In this document: positions 24,700 through 33,323 of the stretch, in pieces
Position numbering within the stretch: position 1 is the first letter of the stretch
Layout: each line of letters starts with the position of its first letter
From: Streptomyces rishiriensis
GTDB taxonomy: Bacteria > Actinomycetota > Actinomycetes > Streptomycetales > Streptomycetaceae
Length of the DNA: 64,000 bases
Reading direction: 5' to 3'
NCBI RefSeq assembly: GCF_030815485.1
Contig: NZ_JAUSWV010000002.1
Coordinates: 1-64,000, forward strand
The notes under the pieces: model-generated
What the model saw: the letters and a program-made list of their open reading frames with translations, nothing else
What the model was told of the DNA's origin: nothing
Database searches by the model: none
Translations under genes and position numbers: made by a program

Positions 24700-25045
24700 G
24701 AGTGAGGCACCTCCACTGGGCCCAACTGATGGGACGAGAGCGGCTGATGAGCTGCCTGAGCGGCGGACGTTCGGCCAGCACACCGGCGACGGATACGTCG
24801 CGGGCACCGACCCGGAGGTTCTGCCGCGCTGGTCGGCGGCTTCCCCGATGCGCAACGCCACGGGCTCTCGCGCCCCCGCGCCGAGGCACCTGGAGATGTG
24901 CCCCTGCAGCTGCGGGTCGGAATCCGCGTCGGCCCGCTACCGCACAGCGGGCTCGGCAGGCCGATGGTTCACACCCACTGGCTGCTGGACGATGACACGT
25001 TCCGGATGGTGCTGAACCGCGGATCAGCGACATGGGAGCCCTGCG
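24700..25045 (+). pseudogene. Degraded cyclase-like regulator
   Basis: Two frames give QHTGDGYVAGTDPEVLPRW (~24776-24832) and then LRVGIRVGPLPHSGLGRPMV (~24907-24966) followed by HTHWLLDDDTFRMVL. These resemble the class-III cyclase-like effector domain of streptomycete regulators (the GDGY and R-x-x-HVGP-P motifs). The joining frame is broken and the ends are missing. The similarity is by eye; an unrelated frame is possible. Confidence 0.4.
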
Positions 25046-25054
25046 CTAGCCCCA

Positions 25055-25230
25055 TGGCGGCGAGTCGGTCATTTTCGCGCGCTACCACCTCACGGCGGAT
25101 ACCGGCGCCAGCGCTACCGCGATCGTCCCCGGTGAGATTTACCGGCATGGCGCGACGTGGGACTGCCGGGCCATCTGCAAGGGCTGGACCAACGAACAGA
25201 CGATCCGAAAGGAGCGGCTACGCGCTGTTG
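25055..25230 (+). pseudogene. TerD-domain C-terminal remnant
   Basis: One frame encodes VIFARYHLTADTGASATAIV followed by PGEIYRHGATWDCRAICKGW. This closely follows the end of a TerD/tellurium-resistance domain (RYDL-x(n)-GELYRHG-W-FRAVGQG). No start or N-terminal half is present, and the frame runs into the opposing gene at 25218. It is probably a gene fragment left by rearrangement. Confidence 0.5.
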
Positions 25231-25505
25231 CCATGGGCTTTTCCAACAGCTGTCCACCAGGCGATCACTCGGATGGCCATCGCTTCCGGTCGCGCGCCAA
25301 GAGGATCGAGACCGAAGTGCTCCTCCACCTCCTGCCGCAGAAACTCACCGATCACCGTCTCGTTGGCACCGCCACGGAGCCGCTGGAGCATGGGGGCGAG
25401 CATGCAGTCGTACTCGTCCTGCACGTCGTCGGCGACGCCGATCGGGTCCCACTGATTGAGCAGATGCCGCAGATCGTTCTCGACAGATGGGCTCCAGGGC
25501 TGCAT
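25218..25505 (-). CDS. Hypothetical protein (DPIGV motif)
   Basis: A 95-residue cytosolic protein from the ATG at 25503-25505, preceded by GGGAC. The DLRHLLNQWDPIGVADDVQD segment followed by EYDCMLAPMLQRLRGG and a helical EFLRQEVEEHFGLDP tail resembles small conserved bacterial proteins with a WDPIGV-x-DEYD pattern that I cannot tie to a function. The TerD remnant overlaps its 3' end on the other strand. It is isolated, with no operon partner. Confidence 0.55.
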   Translation of the reverse strand: MQPWSPSVENDLRHLLNQWDPIGVADDVQDEYDCMLAPMLQRLRGGANETVIGEFLRQEVEEHFGLDPLGARPEAMAIRVIAWWTAVGKAHGNSA

Positions 25506-26175
25506 CGTCCCAGAGTGCCACCTTGGCAATTCCCGCCGCACCCGCCCCCCTTGATCCATACGAGAGGCCCTGTGACGTCTTCGAGTCGTCCTCGTCCTCG
25601 TGACCAGGCCTCGATACCGTGGTCGGGGTGGTCGGCGGGGATTGGTTCCGAAGGTACTGAGGACGGCAAGTCCGGCCGCTCAAAGCCAGGACAGCCCCCA
25701 CGCCACGAGTACCGACTGGCGGGTGACCCGGCTCGATCCCCTTGTCGTCTGCCTGAATGCCCCGTCCCATGACCCAAGCACAACGACGATGGTCTGTGCG
25801 CCACCATGTGCGGTGACATGCTCTGTCGCCCGCTCTGACCACTCGGTTTTCGGCCTCTCATTCGTCAGAGCGGGAGACCTGCAGTTGTACCGGCTCAATG
25901 TGGCCGAGGCGGCATGCCCAGGCTGCGCCCTCCCACCGGCCCGCGCGCGGAGCAAAGATCACCGCGATGACGCTGTGAAGCGTCACGAGCGCTAAATAGG
26001 CGGCGGTTGGCCGGAGGGGTCTGCCACTCACCGACCCAGACGCTGCCGTCGCTCGAGAGCGCGTCGTCAGCCAGGGCCTGGGCGTGTGCCAGGTCGCGCA
26101 GAACCATGTGGGGGTGCGCACGGCGGCAGGACCGGGAGTTGCGGCGTGGTGAACAGCGACAGTCAGATGCGTTCT
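25506..26175. other. Gene-poor stretch, nothing recognised
   Basis: About 670 bp with only short, incoherent frames on both strands. Composition is slightly less GC-rich than the neighbouring genes. It lies between remnants and the snapalysin terminator hairpin and is probably decayed sequence. Confidence 0.4.
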
Positions 26176-26212
26176 TGCCTCCCAGGGATCTCGTCGAGAT
26201 CCCTGGGAGGCA
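26176..26212. terminator. Perfect 18-bp-arm palindrome downstream of snapalysin
   Basis: TGCCTCCCAGGGATCTCG (26176-26193) is followed by one base and its exact complement (26195-26212). It ends 22 bp beyond the snapalysin stop on the minus strand, the right place for an intrinsic terminator. No U tract follows. Its perfect 37-bp symmetry would also suit a protein-binding site. Confidence 0.65.
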
Positions 26213-26234
26213 CGTCCGCTTGATGGCCGCGTGG

Positions 26235-26816
26235 TCAGGGCGCGTCGATGAGGATCCGGCCGTCAGCGGGGACGAGCGCGGCGATTCCGCTTGCGTAGGC
26301 GGACTGTACGCGGGAGCGCTCGGTGGCGTTCGGTGTGGCGTTGGTGCAGGCCGTGCCGGGGCTCGATCCCGACATCAGCTGTGAGCAGGGGCCGGGCTTG
26401 GTGTCCGGCAGGCCGAGACTGTGACCCAGTTCGTGAGCGGCGATCCGGGTCTTGTCGTAGCCCTGGTCAACCGCCTGGCTGCCGAGCTCGACGCGGACCT
26501 GACGGCCCGGACGAACGGGGCCGAGCGTGGCCTGCGGCCAGCCCGTGGTGGCGACGATCACGATCTCGGCCACGGTGCCGGGTGCCGCTTCCACCAGATG
26601 GACGTTGCTCACGTTCGTGTTCCATGAGGACACTCCCGCCGCGATCGCGGCTTCCCAGCCTCCGGCGCGACTGTCGTCGTAGCGAAGGGTCACCGCTGCC
26701 GCCTGCGCGGCGGACGATTCACCCGCGGGAGCGGGGGCGGCGGTCGCGGCGCCCGCCATGGTGAGGACGAGCGCTGCGGCGGAAGTGCCTGCCTTGATCC
26801 AAGTGCCGAGGGGCAT
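26235..26816 (-). CDS. snpA: Snapalysin (M7 zinc metalloprotease), secreted
   Basis: A 193-residue secreted protease. WIKAGTSAAALVLTMAGAATA after MPLGT is a signal peptide ending near AxA at residue 26. The mature part carries the zinc motif HELGHSLGLPD, the M7 form in which Asp is the third ligand, and two Cys that can form the single disulphide. The ATG at 26816 follows AAGGAG with good spacing. Most streptomycete snpA genes have a divergent LysR regulator next door; here that gene is missing, and the upstream 170 bp leads to a transposase remnant. Confidence 0.9.
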   Translation of the reverse strand: MPLGTWIKAGTSAAALVLTMAGAATAAPAPAGESSAAQAAAVTLRYDDSRAGGWEAAIAAGVSSWNTNVSNVHLVEAAPGTVAEIVIVATTGWPQATLGPVRPGRQVRVELGSQAVDQGYDKTRIAAHELGHSLGLPDTKPGPCSQLMSGSSPGTACTNATPNATERSRVQSAYASGIAALVPADGRILIDAP

Positions 26817-27166
26817 TGCTGCTCCTTCATCCGTGGGGGGAATCCGGCCCCGGCGGGGCCGGGTACGCGAAGGAGCGGTGCGGTTGTCCGGTGGGGGCCG
26901 GACGCACCGTCGACCGCCCTCCGGGGCGTTGCGATGGTACGCCCTACAATGCCTGCCTGCCATGTACCTGCCACGACGAATATCCGTCAGAATCCAGTCC
27001 CTAAGGCGAAATTAACCCGCCAGCCACCGAACACCGCGGCCACGGCCGAGCGGTTCAGGCTGCCGGAGCGGTACAGATCTTTGAGGGTGCGGGTGACGTG
27101 GGGCCATGACGACCCGGTCTCATCGCCGAGACCTGCCTCGACCTCCAACCGCCGTAACCTCAGCGA
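26817..27166. promoter_or_regulatory. Upstream region of snapalysin
   Basis: The promoter of the protease should lie in 26817-27000. I see no certain boxes and no LysR gene. From ~27000 onward it carries broken minus-strand frames that may be more transposase debris. Confidence 0.35.
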
Positions 27167-27323
27167 CTGAACGAATTCCGGAGTGCAGCACGTACAAGAT
27201 CCCGCACGGCACCTCGCGGTCCGGCAATGCCTTGCGGCCGGGATACCGAAACCTGCGCTCACTCTGCGGCAGCAACGGCTCCAGACGGTCCCACAGCTCA
27301 TCCGACACGATCCACGGCGACAT
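27167..27323 (-). mobile_element. IS5-family transposase N-terminal remnant
   Basis: The minus strand encodes SDELWDRLEPLLPQSERRFR then YPGRKALPDREVPCGILYVL and HSGI, the typical start of actinomycete IS5 transposases (DxxWxxIxPLLP ... RYPGRK...GILFVLHTGI). The frame then degenerates and the catalytic part is missing. Possibly inserted where the snapalysin regulator would have been; that is inference. Confidence 0.75.
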
Positions 27324-27454
27324 TCCCACATCGGCCCGAACGTCAACTCCCGATCCAGACGTGGCCATCAGGGCCGATCCACCCCTTTGTGTTAGCCGTT
27401 GTCAGGGGGCACCTCATCAGTGTTCACGTGGGTGTGAGTGGCCGGCCCGCCTGC

Positions 27455-30400
27455 TCACTCCGGCGGGCCGGTGGCCGGATCGTGATGGCGCGCGATCAGG
27501 GCCCGGTCTTCCGCGGATACGAGGGCGTGCACCAAGAATCGGTGGGACGCCAGCGCATGGGAGAGGGCACCGAAGACGGTCACCGGCAATGGCTGCACCC
27601 TCTCGCTTTCACCGAACATGAGCTGAATGAGCTGTTTCAGAAACAGCGGGACGTCGTCGTGTGCGTCGCCGGGGACTCGCTGCTTGTCCTGGCCGAAGGC
27701 CGTGAGAAGGGCGTGCACGGCCGACACCAGCTGGGGGTGGCGCATGTCCATCAGCAGCCGCATTCCCCGGAGCACCCGGCCGTAGAGATCGCCGAGCTCC
27801 CTGTCGCTCATGGTCGTGCGATCGGCCAGCAGCAGTTCGAGCAGGTCGTGGGCGAGCGACGAGGCCGGAGCACCGTCGACCGGACTGAACACGGTCACGG
27901 CCTGGCCGAGCCACCGGAATACCGGGTCCAGGGCATGCCGCATCACCGAGTCATTGGTTCCGCCGGACACGGCTGTCTTGTGCCACAGCTCGTCCCAGTA
28001 CGACCGTGACCAGCCTGGGCCTCCGCTACCTCGCGGATAGCGGAAGTGCCAGTTCATGTCGAGCGCCTGCGGTGGGGTGCCTGGCTCGGAGCGAAGCGAT
28101 ATCTCCAGGGCCCGGCCCTCGTCGTCCCACGTGTGATGCACGTCGAGGGACAGAGCGAAGTCCGTCCACTGGCTCTCGTTCATCGCTGAGCGCCACAGCA
28201 GGCAGTGCCGGTGCCAGGCACCCGGCGGGTCCGCGGAGCCCGGGAAAAGCTCGGCGGCGGAGCAGCGCTCGGCGAACAGCACCGTCAGGAGCGCGAGGTT
28301 GGATCCGTACAGGCCGTGGCGTGTCGTGGTGCGCAGTAGGGCGGGCTGGTAGGTCGGGTGCTGGTCGCCGGTGCGCGTCGCGTGCTGGGTCAGGACCTGG
28401 ATGAGGGTCCGGGTCAGCCGGCGCCGTTCCGCCGCGGACAGCCTGCCGGTCAGTGACCGCGCGAAGCGCAGCATCTGCCGGGACGCCAGGGAGGTGTAGG
28501 AGAGCAGTGCGTAGGCGAGGTCGTCGTCGATGCGGGTGTCGCCGAGGGAAAGCGCGGGGCGGGGTGCGAGCAGGTCGGTGAGCAGGTGCAGGGTGAGGCG
28601 CACGGCCAGATACTCGCCGAAGGTCGCGTGCAGGAACTCGTAGGTGGCGAGTACCTGGCCGTCGCGTACTGACTGGGCTCGCTGGACGAAGAAGAAGCGG
28701 CCGAGCGCCGTTTCGGCGGCGGTGAGCGGGGTGCGGAACCCCGGTGGTCGCACCGGCTGCCTGCCCAGTACGGCGGTGAGGTCCTGCTCGAGTTCGTCGG
28801 CCGACACCCACTGGCGGCCCCGGTTCAGCTGGGCGAAGGCCACGAGCGACAGGCGTTGCAGTTCCTGCTCGACGAGGGCGGCCGTGTCCTCGTCGGGGAG
28901 GGCATGGAGTGTCGTCTTGCCGACCTCGCGCCGGGCGAAGGAGGACAACAGTTGCTCGTACAACTCGGTGACGTCGAAGTCGTCGGCGCGCCGCAGAGCA
29001 CCCTCGGCGGCGTCGTACAGCGCGAGCATCGTCAACAGCAGAGGCTGTACGGCGAGTTCGGTGTGACGTTCGAGGTGCTGCCAGGTGAGCGGGCCGCGGT
29101 CTTGTGCCGAGAATCCGGCCGTGTTGGCCTCGTTCCACACGGCCAGCCAGGTCGTGATCTGCTCGGCGCGGAAGGGCTCCAGGCGCAGGACGACCATGCC
29201 GGTGGGGTAGCGGGCGCGGTCGGCCACGGAGGTCCGGCTCGTCACCAACGCCAGCACGGGCCGCCCCTGATCCGCTTCACGCCGTTGGAACTGGGACACG
29301 CGCTCCAGGAAGTTGGTTTGGTGGACGCCGGTCGTCTGCAGCAACTCGTCAAAGCCGTCCAGGAGCAGAACCGGAGTGCTGCCGCCCGCCGCGCGCACCA
29401 GCTCCGGCCAGCTGACCCGTTCGCCGGTGGAGGCGCGGATCGCCTGTTCGATCTGGTCCTGCAGTTCGTCCTCCACCCGGACATCCCGCAGCGGCACGCG
29501 CACAGGGAGGAATCCGACGGAGGGGAGCCGCGCGGCGAGCACCCGGGTGAGGACGGATTTGCCGGCACCGGGCTGGCCCAGGATCAGCAGGGGCACCTCG
29601 GCAAGCTGAGGAGAGGTGAGGGCCCCGGCCAGGTAGCGGGTGAGGTCTCGGCGCAGGGGCAGTCGATCCCACCACTCGTGGTCGGCCGGTGCGGCCTGCC
29701 CGGAAACGGCACTGACGCGGAAGTCCGGGTCGAGGTAGAGGTCCTGAAGGGTGGGAATCCTGATGCCGTCCGGCGCCGACGCGGCGTCCAGCACTGGGTG
29801 AGCGAACGCCGCCTGGTGAGCGCGCGCCAGCGCGGAGGCCACGTCGACCGGCGGGCGCAGCGCCTCGGTGGTGCGGGTGAGGAGAGTCTCGATCCCTGAC
29901 AGGGCACGGCCTACGTCTGTGTGGATCGCTTGCTGCGCCACGTGTGTGACCCAGAAGCCGAATTCGGGTGCTTCCTTTGCGAGCTCGACGTACAGACTCT
30001 GGGTACCGGTCATAAGCTGCGCGCGGCAGGTCATCCGTGAGAGCCGCATGGGTCCGAAGGCGCCGCAACGCGTCCATGTGCTCCCAAAGAGCAAGGCCTT
30101 CCAGGAAGTCGCGGAATCTGCGGCCGTAGCTCGCGTAACTCCCGAGCAGCATCGCGGTGAGCGCCGAGTGCGGTATGTGCGGTGCCGGGCAGGGCAGGTC
30201 CGTCGCGAGCAACAGCGACACCAGGTCCGACGTCTGCGGGATCGAGCCCGATCCGGTTCGGGCGAGGGCGAGTTGCTCGTCCCGAGTCAATCGCACCTCG
30301 GAGAGGGTGAACGGAAGCTCCAACTCCTCCATCGCTTCGAAGAAGGCCACCACGACGATGACCGTGTGCGCCGCGCGCAGCACATCGGTCCGCTCCGCCC

Positions 30401-30626
30401 GCCCATGGGTACGGTCCAGACGGGCGCCGACACCGCGGATCGCGTCGCGTCCGAGGCCGAGGAGGCGTCCGTTGGCGTCGGCCATGCCGATCACCGTGCC
30501 GCTGACCCCGGCGGTCGCCAGATTCAACGCTCCACCGAGCGCCCGATCCAACGCCGCCAGCCGCGGCGGCTCGGCACCGAGAAGCACCAGCGCGTCGGCG
30601 AACGCCAGGAGTCTGCGTGCCACCAT
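27455..30626 (-). pseudogene. NACHT-domain STAND ATPase, split by one frameshift
   Basis: Two overlapping minus-strand frames together encode one protein of about 1,050 residues. The N-terminal frame starts at the ATG at 30626 (GAGGG just upstream) and gives a helical domain, ending near AAYDRYPES at ~30000. The second frame picks up with YVELAKEAPEFGFWVTHV and carries the NACHT ATPase: Walker A LLILGQPGAGKS, Walker B PVLLLDGFDELLQ and a following sensor region, then long helical repeats to the end. Bacterial NACHT proteins are STAND sensors and several protect against phage. The single shift at about 29990-30005 may be a real mutation or a base-calling error. Confidence 0.75.
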
Positions 30627-30785
30627 GTCCCTCACTCCCGCATCCGTACAGGCTCGGCCGAGGCTAGCGCGCGCCGGAAGCCCCAGTCGGCAGAATGGGG
30701 AGGAATGGCGGATCGCGCGCAGGATCTCCTCCTCCCGCACGGTCAGAGCGGGCAAGCGGCGGCGCCCTGTCGGCACACCTTGCCC

Positions 30786-30900
30786 GGATGAAGACCTGGA
30801 AGATCCCGCGGGACTGCCGCCTGAAGGGCGACGGCGCGCCGCACCACGCCATGCTCGGTATCGCCCGGCTGCACAACCTCGCCCTCACGGGTAACTCCCG
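30786..30900 (+). mobile_element. Transposase C-terminal remnant
   Basis: The plus strand gives MKTWKIPRDCRLKGDGAPHH then AMLGIARLHNLALTG. This is the familiar end of streptomycete DDE transposases (RMKNWKILRDCRxxGDGVH-AMxGIARLHN). Nothing upstream continues it because the NACHT gene reads from the opposite side. A short relic only. Confidence 0.65.
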
Positions 30901-30963
30901 CCCCGCTCGGGGTCGGAGAGGTCCAAGGGAAGCGGCCTCCCACCTCGGCGGCTCGAAGCTGGC

Positions 30964-31392
30964 TCAGTCGATGCAGAACTCGTTGCCCTCGATGTCCAGC
31001 ATCGGGATGCAGGCATCGTGGCCGTCGTACAACGTCTGCACGTGTACTGCGCCAAGCGGCTCCAGGCGCGCGCGTTCAGCCTCGAGTGCGGCGAGGCGCT
31101 CTTCACCCACGAGGCCGGTGCCGACCCGTACATCAAGATGCACCCGGTTCTTCACAGCCTTTCCCTCGGGGACACGCTGGAAGAACAGCCGCGGGCCGAT
31201 CCCTGAGGGATCTATACAGGCGAACCACGAATCCTGCTGCTCGGAGGGCTGTGAACGCTTGAAGTCGTCCCACGTCGCGAACCTCTCCGGTGGCGGCGGT
31301 ACGACGTACCCCAACACCTCGCACCAGAAGCGAGCGAGACGCTCAGGTTCCGCGCAGTCGAAGGTGACTTGGAACTGCTTGATCGATGACAT
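30964..31392 (-). CDS. VOC (glyoxalase/bleomycin-resistance) family protein
   Basis: A 142-residue protein of the vicinal-oxygen-chelate fold, Glyoxalase_6-like. SIKQFQVTFDCAEPERLARFWCEVLGY is the characteristic start, NRVHLDVRV carries a conserved metal-ligand His, and DIEGNEFCID closes the fold with the terminal acidic ligand. It could be a metal-dependent lyase, dioxygenase or a binding protein; the substrate is unknown. I start at the ATG at 31392, since the 18 earlier in-frame residues are not conserved. Confidence 0.85.
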   Translation of the reverse strand: MSSIKQFQVTFDCAEPERLARFWCEVLGYVVPPPPERFATWDDFKRSQPSEQQDSWFACIDPSGIGPRLFFQRVPEGKAVKNRVHLDVRVGTGLVGEERLAALEAERARLEPLGAVHVQTLYDGHDACIPMLDIEGNEFCID

Positions 31393-31496
31393 CGGCGCAC
31401 CGTACCAAGGGGCACTGCTGCTCATTTTCCCAGGTGCACCCGGCAAAGATCAGTCACGGGGCAAGTTCTGGAACCGACGAGCCCTCATTCCGGGCC

Positions 31497-31877
31497 TCAG
31501 CGCCGGGCCAGGGCCAGCATGCTCAGGCCGAACATCAGCACCCCCAAGGGGAGATGGACGGACGGGACATGCGCGATGCCGAGCACGACCTGGGCCGAGG
31601 CGAGCACGAGGAACCCCGACGCGTGCCCGACGGGCCGGGCCGGGCCACCGCCCGGCTTCCACGCCAGCACGGCGGCGAGCAGGTACAGCATCGACGCCCC
31701 GTACATCACACGGGCGCCGACATCGTGCAACGTCGCTCCGTACGACGAGGTCAGCAGCATTCCGGCGGACACCGCCTGGATGAAGATGGTCAGGGTCTGC
31801 AGGGCGATCGCGATCCGCAGGAACGAGGAGCCGCGCCACGCGTTCGCCGTCGTCGCCGCCGTCACCTGAGTGGCCAT
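31497..31877 (-). CDS. Small four-helix membrane protein
   Basis: A 126-residue protein with four hydrophobic helices (about residues 20-42, 55-70, 83-100 and 106-122), small and nearly free of charge. I recognise no named family; similar proteins are annotated only as hypothetical membrane proteins. GGGGA precedes the ATG. It is divergent from the ECF sigma-factor gene, and such small membrane neighbours are frequent partners of SigJ-type factors, so it may be regulated by it. Confidence 0.7.
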   Translation of the reverse strand: MATQVTAATTANAWRGSSFLRIAIALQTLTIFIQAVSAGMLLTSSYGATLHDVGARVMYGASMLYLLAAVLAWKPGGGPARPVGHASGFLVLASAQVVLGIAHVPSVHLPLGVLMFGLSMLALARR

Positions 31878-32030
31878 GTCACAGTCCCCTTTTCCGCCCT
31901 TGGGCAGTAGGTCGATAAGGTCTCACCAGCCCGACGACACGGGGCTGCGAAAGGTAAGGCGGGGCCACAGCATGGGACTGACGGGGGCGGCACGGACGCG
32001 ATAGCCGGCGAGCGACGCCAACTGATCAAC

Positions 32031-32900
32031 GTGGCCTACCGGTTGCTCGGTTCGGTGACCGAGGCCGAGGACGCCGTGCAGGACGCCTACGCACGCTGGT
32101 ACGGGCTGCCCCGGAGCCGGCAGGAGGAGATCCTGTCCCCCGGCGCCTGGCTGACGACAGTGACCGGCCGCATCTGTCTGGACCTGCTCGGCTCGGCGCG
32201 GGCCCGCCGTGAACGCTATGTCGGCGCGTGGCTGCCCGAGCCGCTGCCCGACCGCACCGAGTGGACCCACGCGGGCGGCGGTCCCGCCGGACCCGGCCCC
32301 ACCAACCCCGCGGACCCCGCGGACCAGATCGTCCTCGACGAATCGGTGGCCATGGCCTTCCTCGTCGTCCTCGAGTCGATGACACCCGCCGAGCGGGTGG
32401 CCCTCGTCCTGCACGACGTCTTCCGGTACCCGTTCGCCGAGATCGCCGACGTGCTCGGCCGGACCCCCGCGGCCTGCAAGCAGCTGGCGGCCTCAGCCCG
32501 GCGGCGGGTGAGCCCCGCGGGCGCCCCGGTGCCGGCGACCGGCCAGGCCGATGTCGTGCGACACGTCAAGGAGGCCTGGGAGAGCAAGGACATCGCGACC
32601 CTGGTCGGTCTCCTCAACCCGGCCGCCGTGATGACCGCAGACGGCGGCGGCATGGTCGCCACCGCCCTGACCCCGGTCGAGGGCGGCGCGCGTATCGCCG
32701 AGTACATGGTCGCCATCGCCGACAAGGCTCCCGGCCTCGAACTCCTTGAACGGTCGGTCAACGGTGTGCCGGGCCTGGTGGCCCAGCGGTCCGGGGTCGT
32801 GATGACCGTGGCCGCGTTCGACGTCTCCGACGGGCGCGTCACCCGTATCTGGGTGATCCGCAACCCGGAGAAGCTGCGGCCGTGGGCGCGGGACGGCTAG
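32031..32900 (+). CDS. sigJ: ECF RNA polymerase sigma factor, SigJ type
   Basis: A sigma-70 family extracytoplasmic-function factor. Region 2 is YRLLGSVTEAEDAVQDAYAR and region 4 is LHDVFRYPFAEIADVLGRTP; the C-terminal ~110 residues form a SnoaL-like domain, as in SigJ/ECF41, which uses it in place of an anti-sigma factor. The frame is open upstream as DAIAGERRQLIN, clearly coding, but has no ATG/GTG/TTG before a stop. The ATG at 31972, with AAGG upstream, is in another frame. So the true 5' end is likely disturbed by an indel or error; the GTG at 32031 is simply the first available start. Confidence 0.8.
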   Translation: MAYRLLGSVTEAEDAVQDAYARWYGLPRSRQEEILSPGAWLTTVTGRICLDLLGSARARRERYVGAWLPEPLPDRTEWTHAGGGPAGPGPTNPADPADQIVLDESVAMAFLVVLESMTPAERVALVLHDVFRYPFAEIADVLGRTPAACKQLAASARRRVSPAGAPVPATGQADVVRHVKEAWESKDIATLVGLLNPAAVMTADGGGMVATALTPVEGGARIAEYMVAIADKAPGLELLERSVNGVPGLVAQRSGVVMTVAAFDVSDGRVTRIWVIRNPEKLRPWARDG

Positions 32901-32915
32901 GGCCGTTCCTTCGGA

Positions 32916-33023
32916 TCACGTCGCTGACCCGATGAAGATGGCGGCGAGATGGAGTCCGGCGAGATGGATGGTGGCTGACTTGTCGTATCGAGTGGCCAGT
33001 CCGTGCCACTGCTTGAGGCGGTA
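32916..33023 (-). mobile_element. IS5-type transposase C-terminal remnant
   Basis: Minus-strand frame YRLKQWHGLATRYDKSATIH then LAGLHLAAIFIGSAT and a stop. It is the standard end of IS5-family transposases (NRLKQFRGLATRYDKxAxxYxAALxLA). Only about 35 codons survive. Confidence 0.8.
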
Positions 33024-33028
33024 CGGGC

Positions 33029-33215
33029 TCAGCCCCGCGCCGGGTCCACGGCTGAAGCGACGCAGTCCGCGACCAGTCGCCGCCGGTCCTCCTGCCGCCA
33101 GGCGAGAACCGGCGCACTACGCGGGGCGTCGGCCACCGGAACGTGAACGAGCCCCGGACGCTGTGGCCGGCTCAGGAAACGCGGCAGCACTGCGATCGCT
33201 CGTCCCCGGCTCGTG
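33029..33215 (-). pseudogene. LysR-type regulator C-terminal remnant
   Basis: The minus strand encodes AIAVLPRFLSRPQRPGLVHV then PVADAPRSAPVLAWRQEDRR and a stop. This matches the end of a LysR effector domain (GLGIALLP..., PL-D-P-....). No start or DNA-binding region is present. It directly abuts the IS5 relic, so insertion may have truncated the gene. Confidence 0.5.
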
Positions 33216-33323
33216 CTCAGGCCACTCGCGTGTACTTCTGGGTGTCGTTCTGTGGCCGAGACGTTCGCATCCAGATCCACGTCGTCAACCGGTCTGCTGA
33301 CTCCGTCACAAGGGCCCGTCCGG

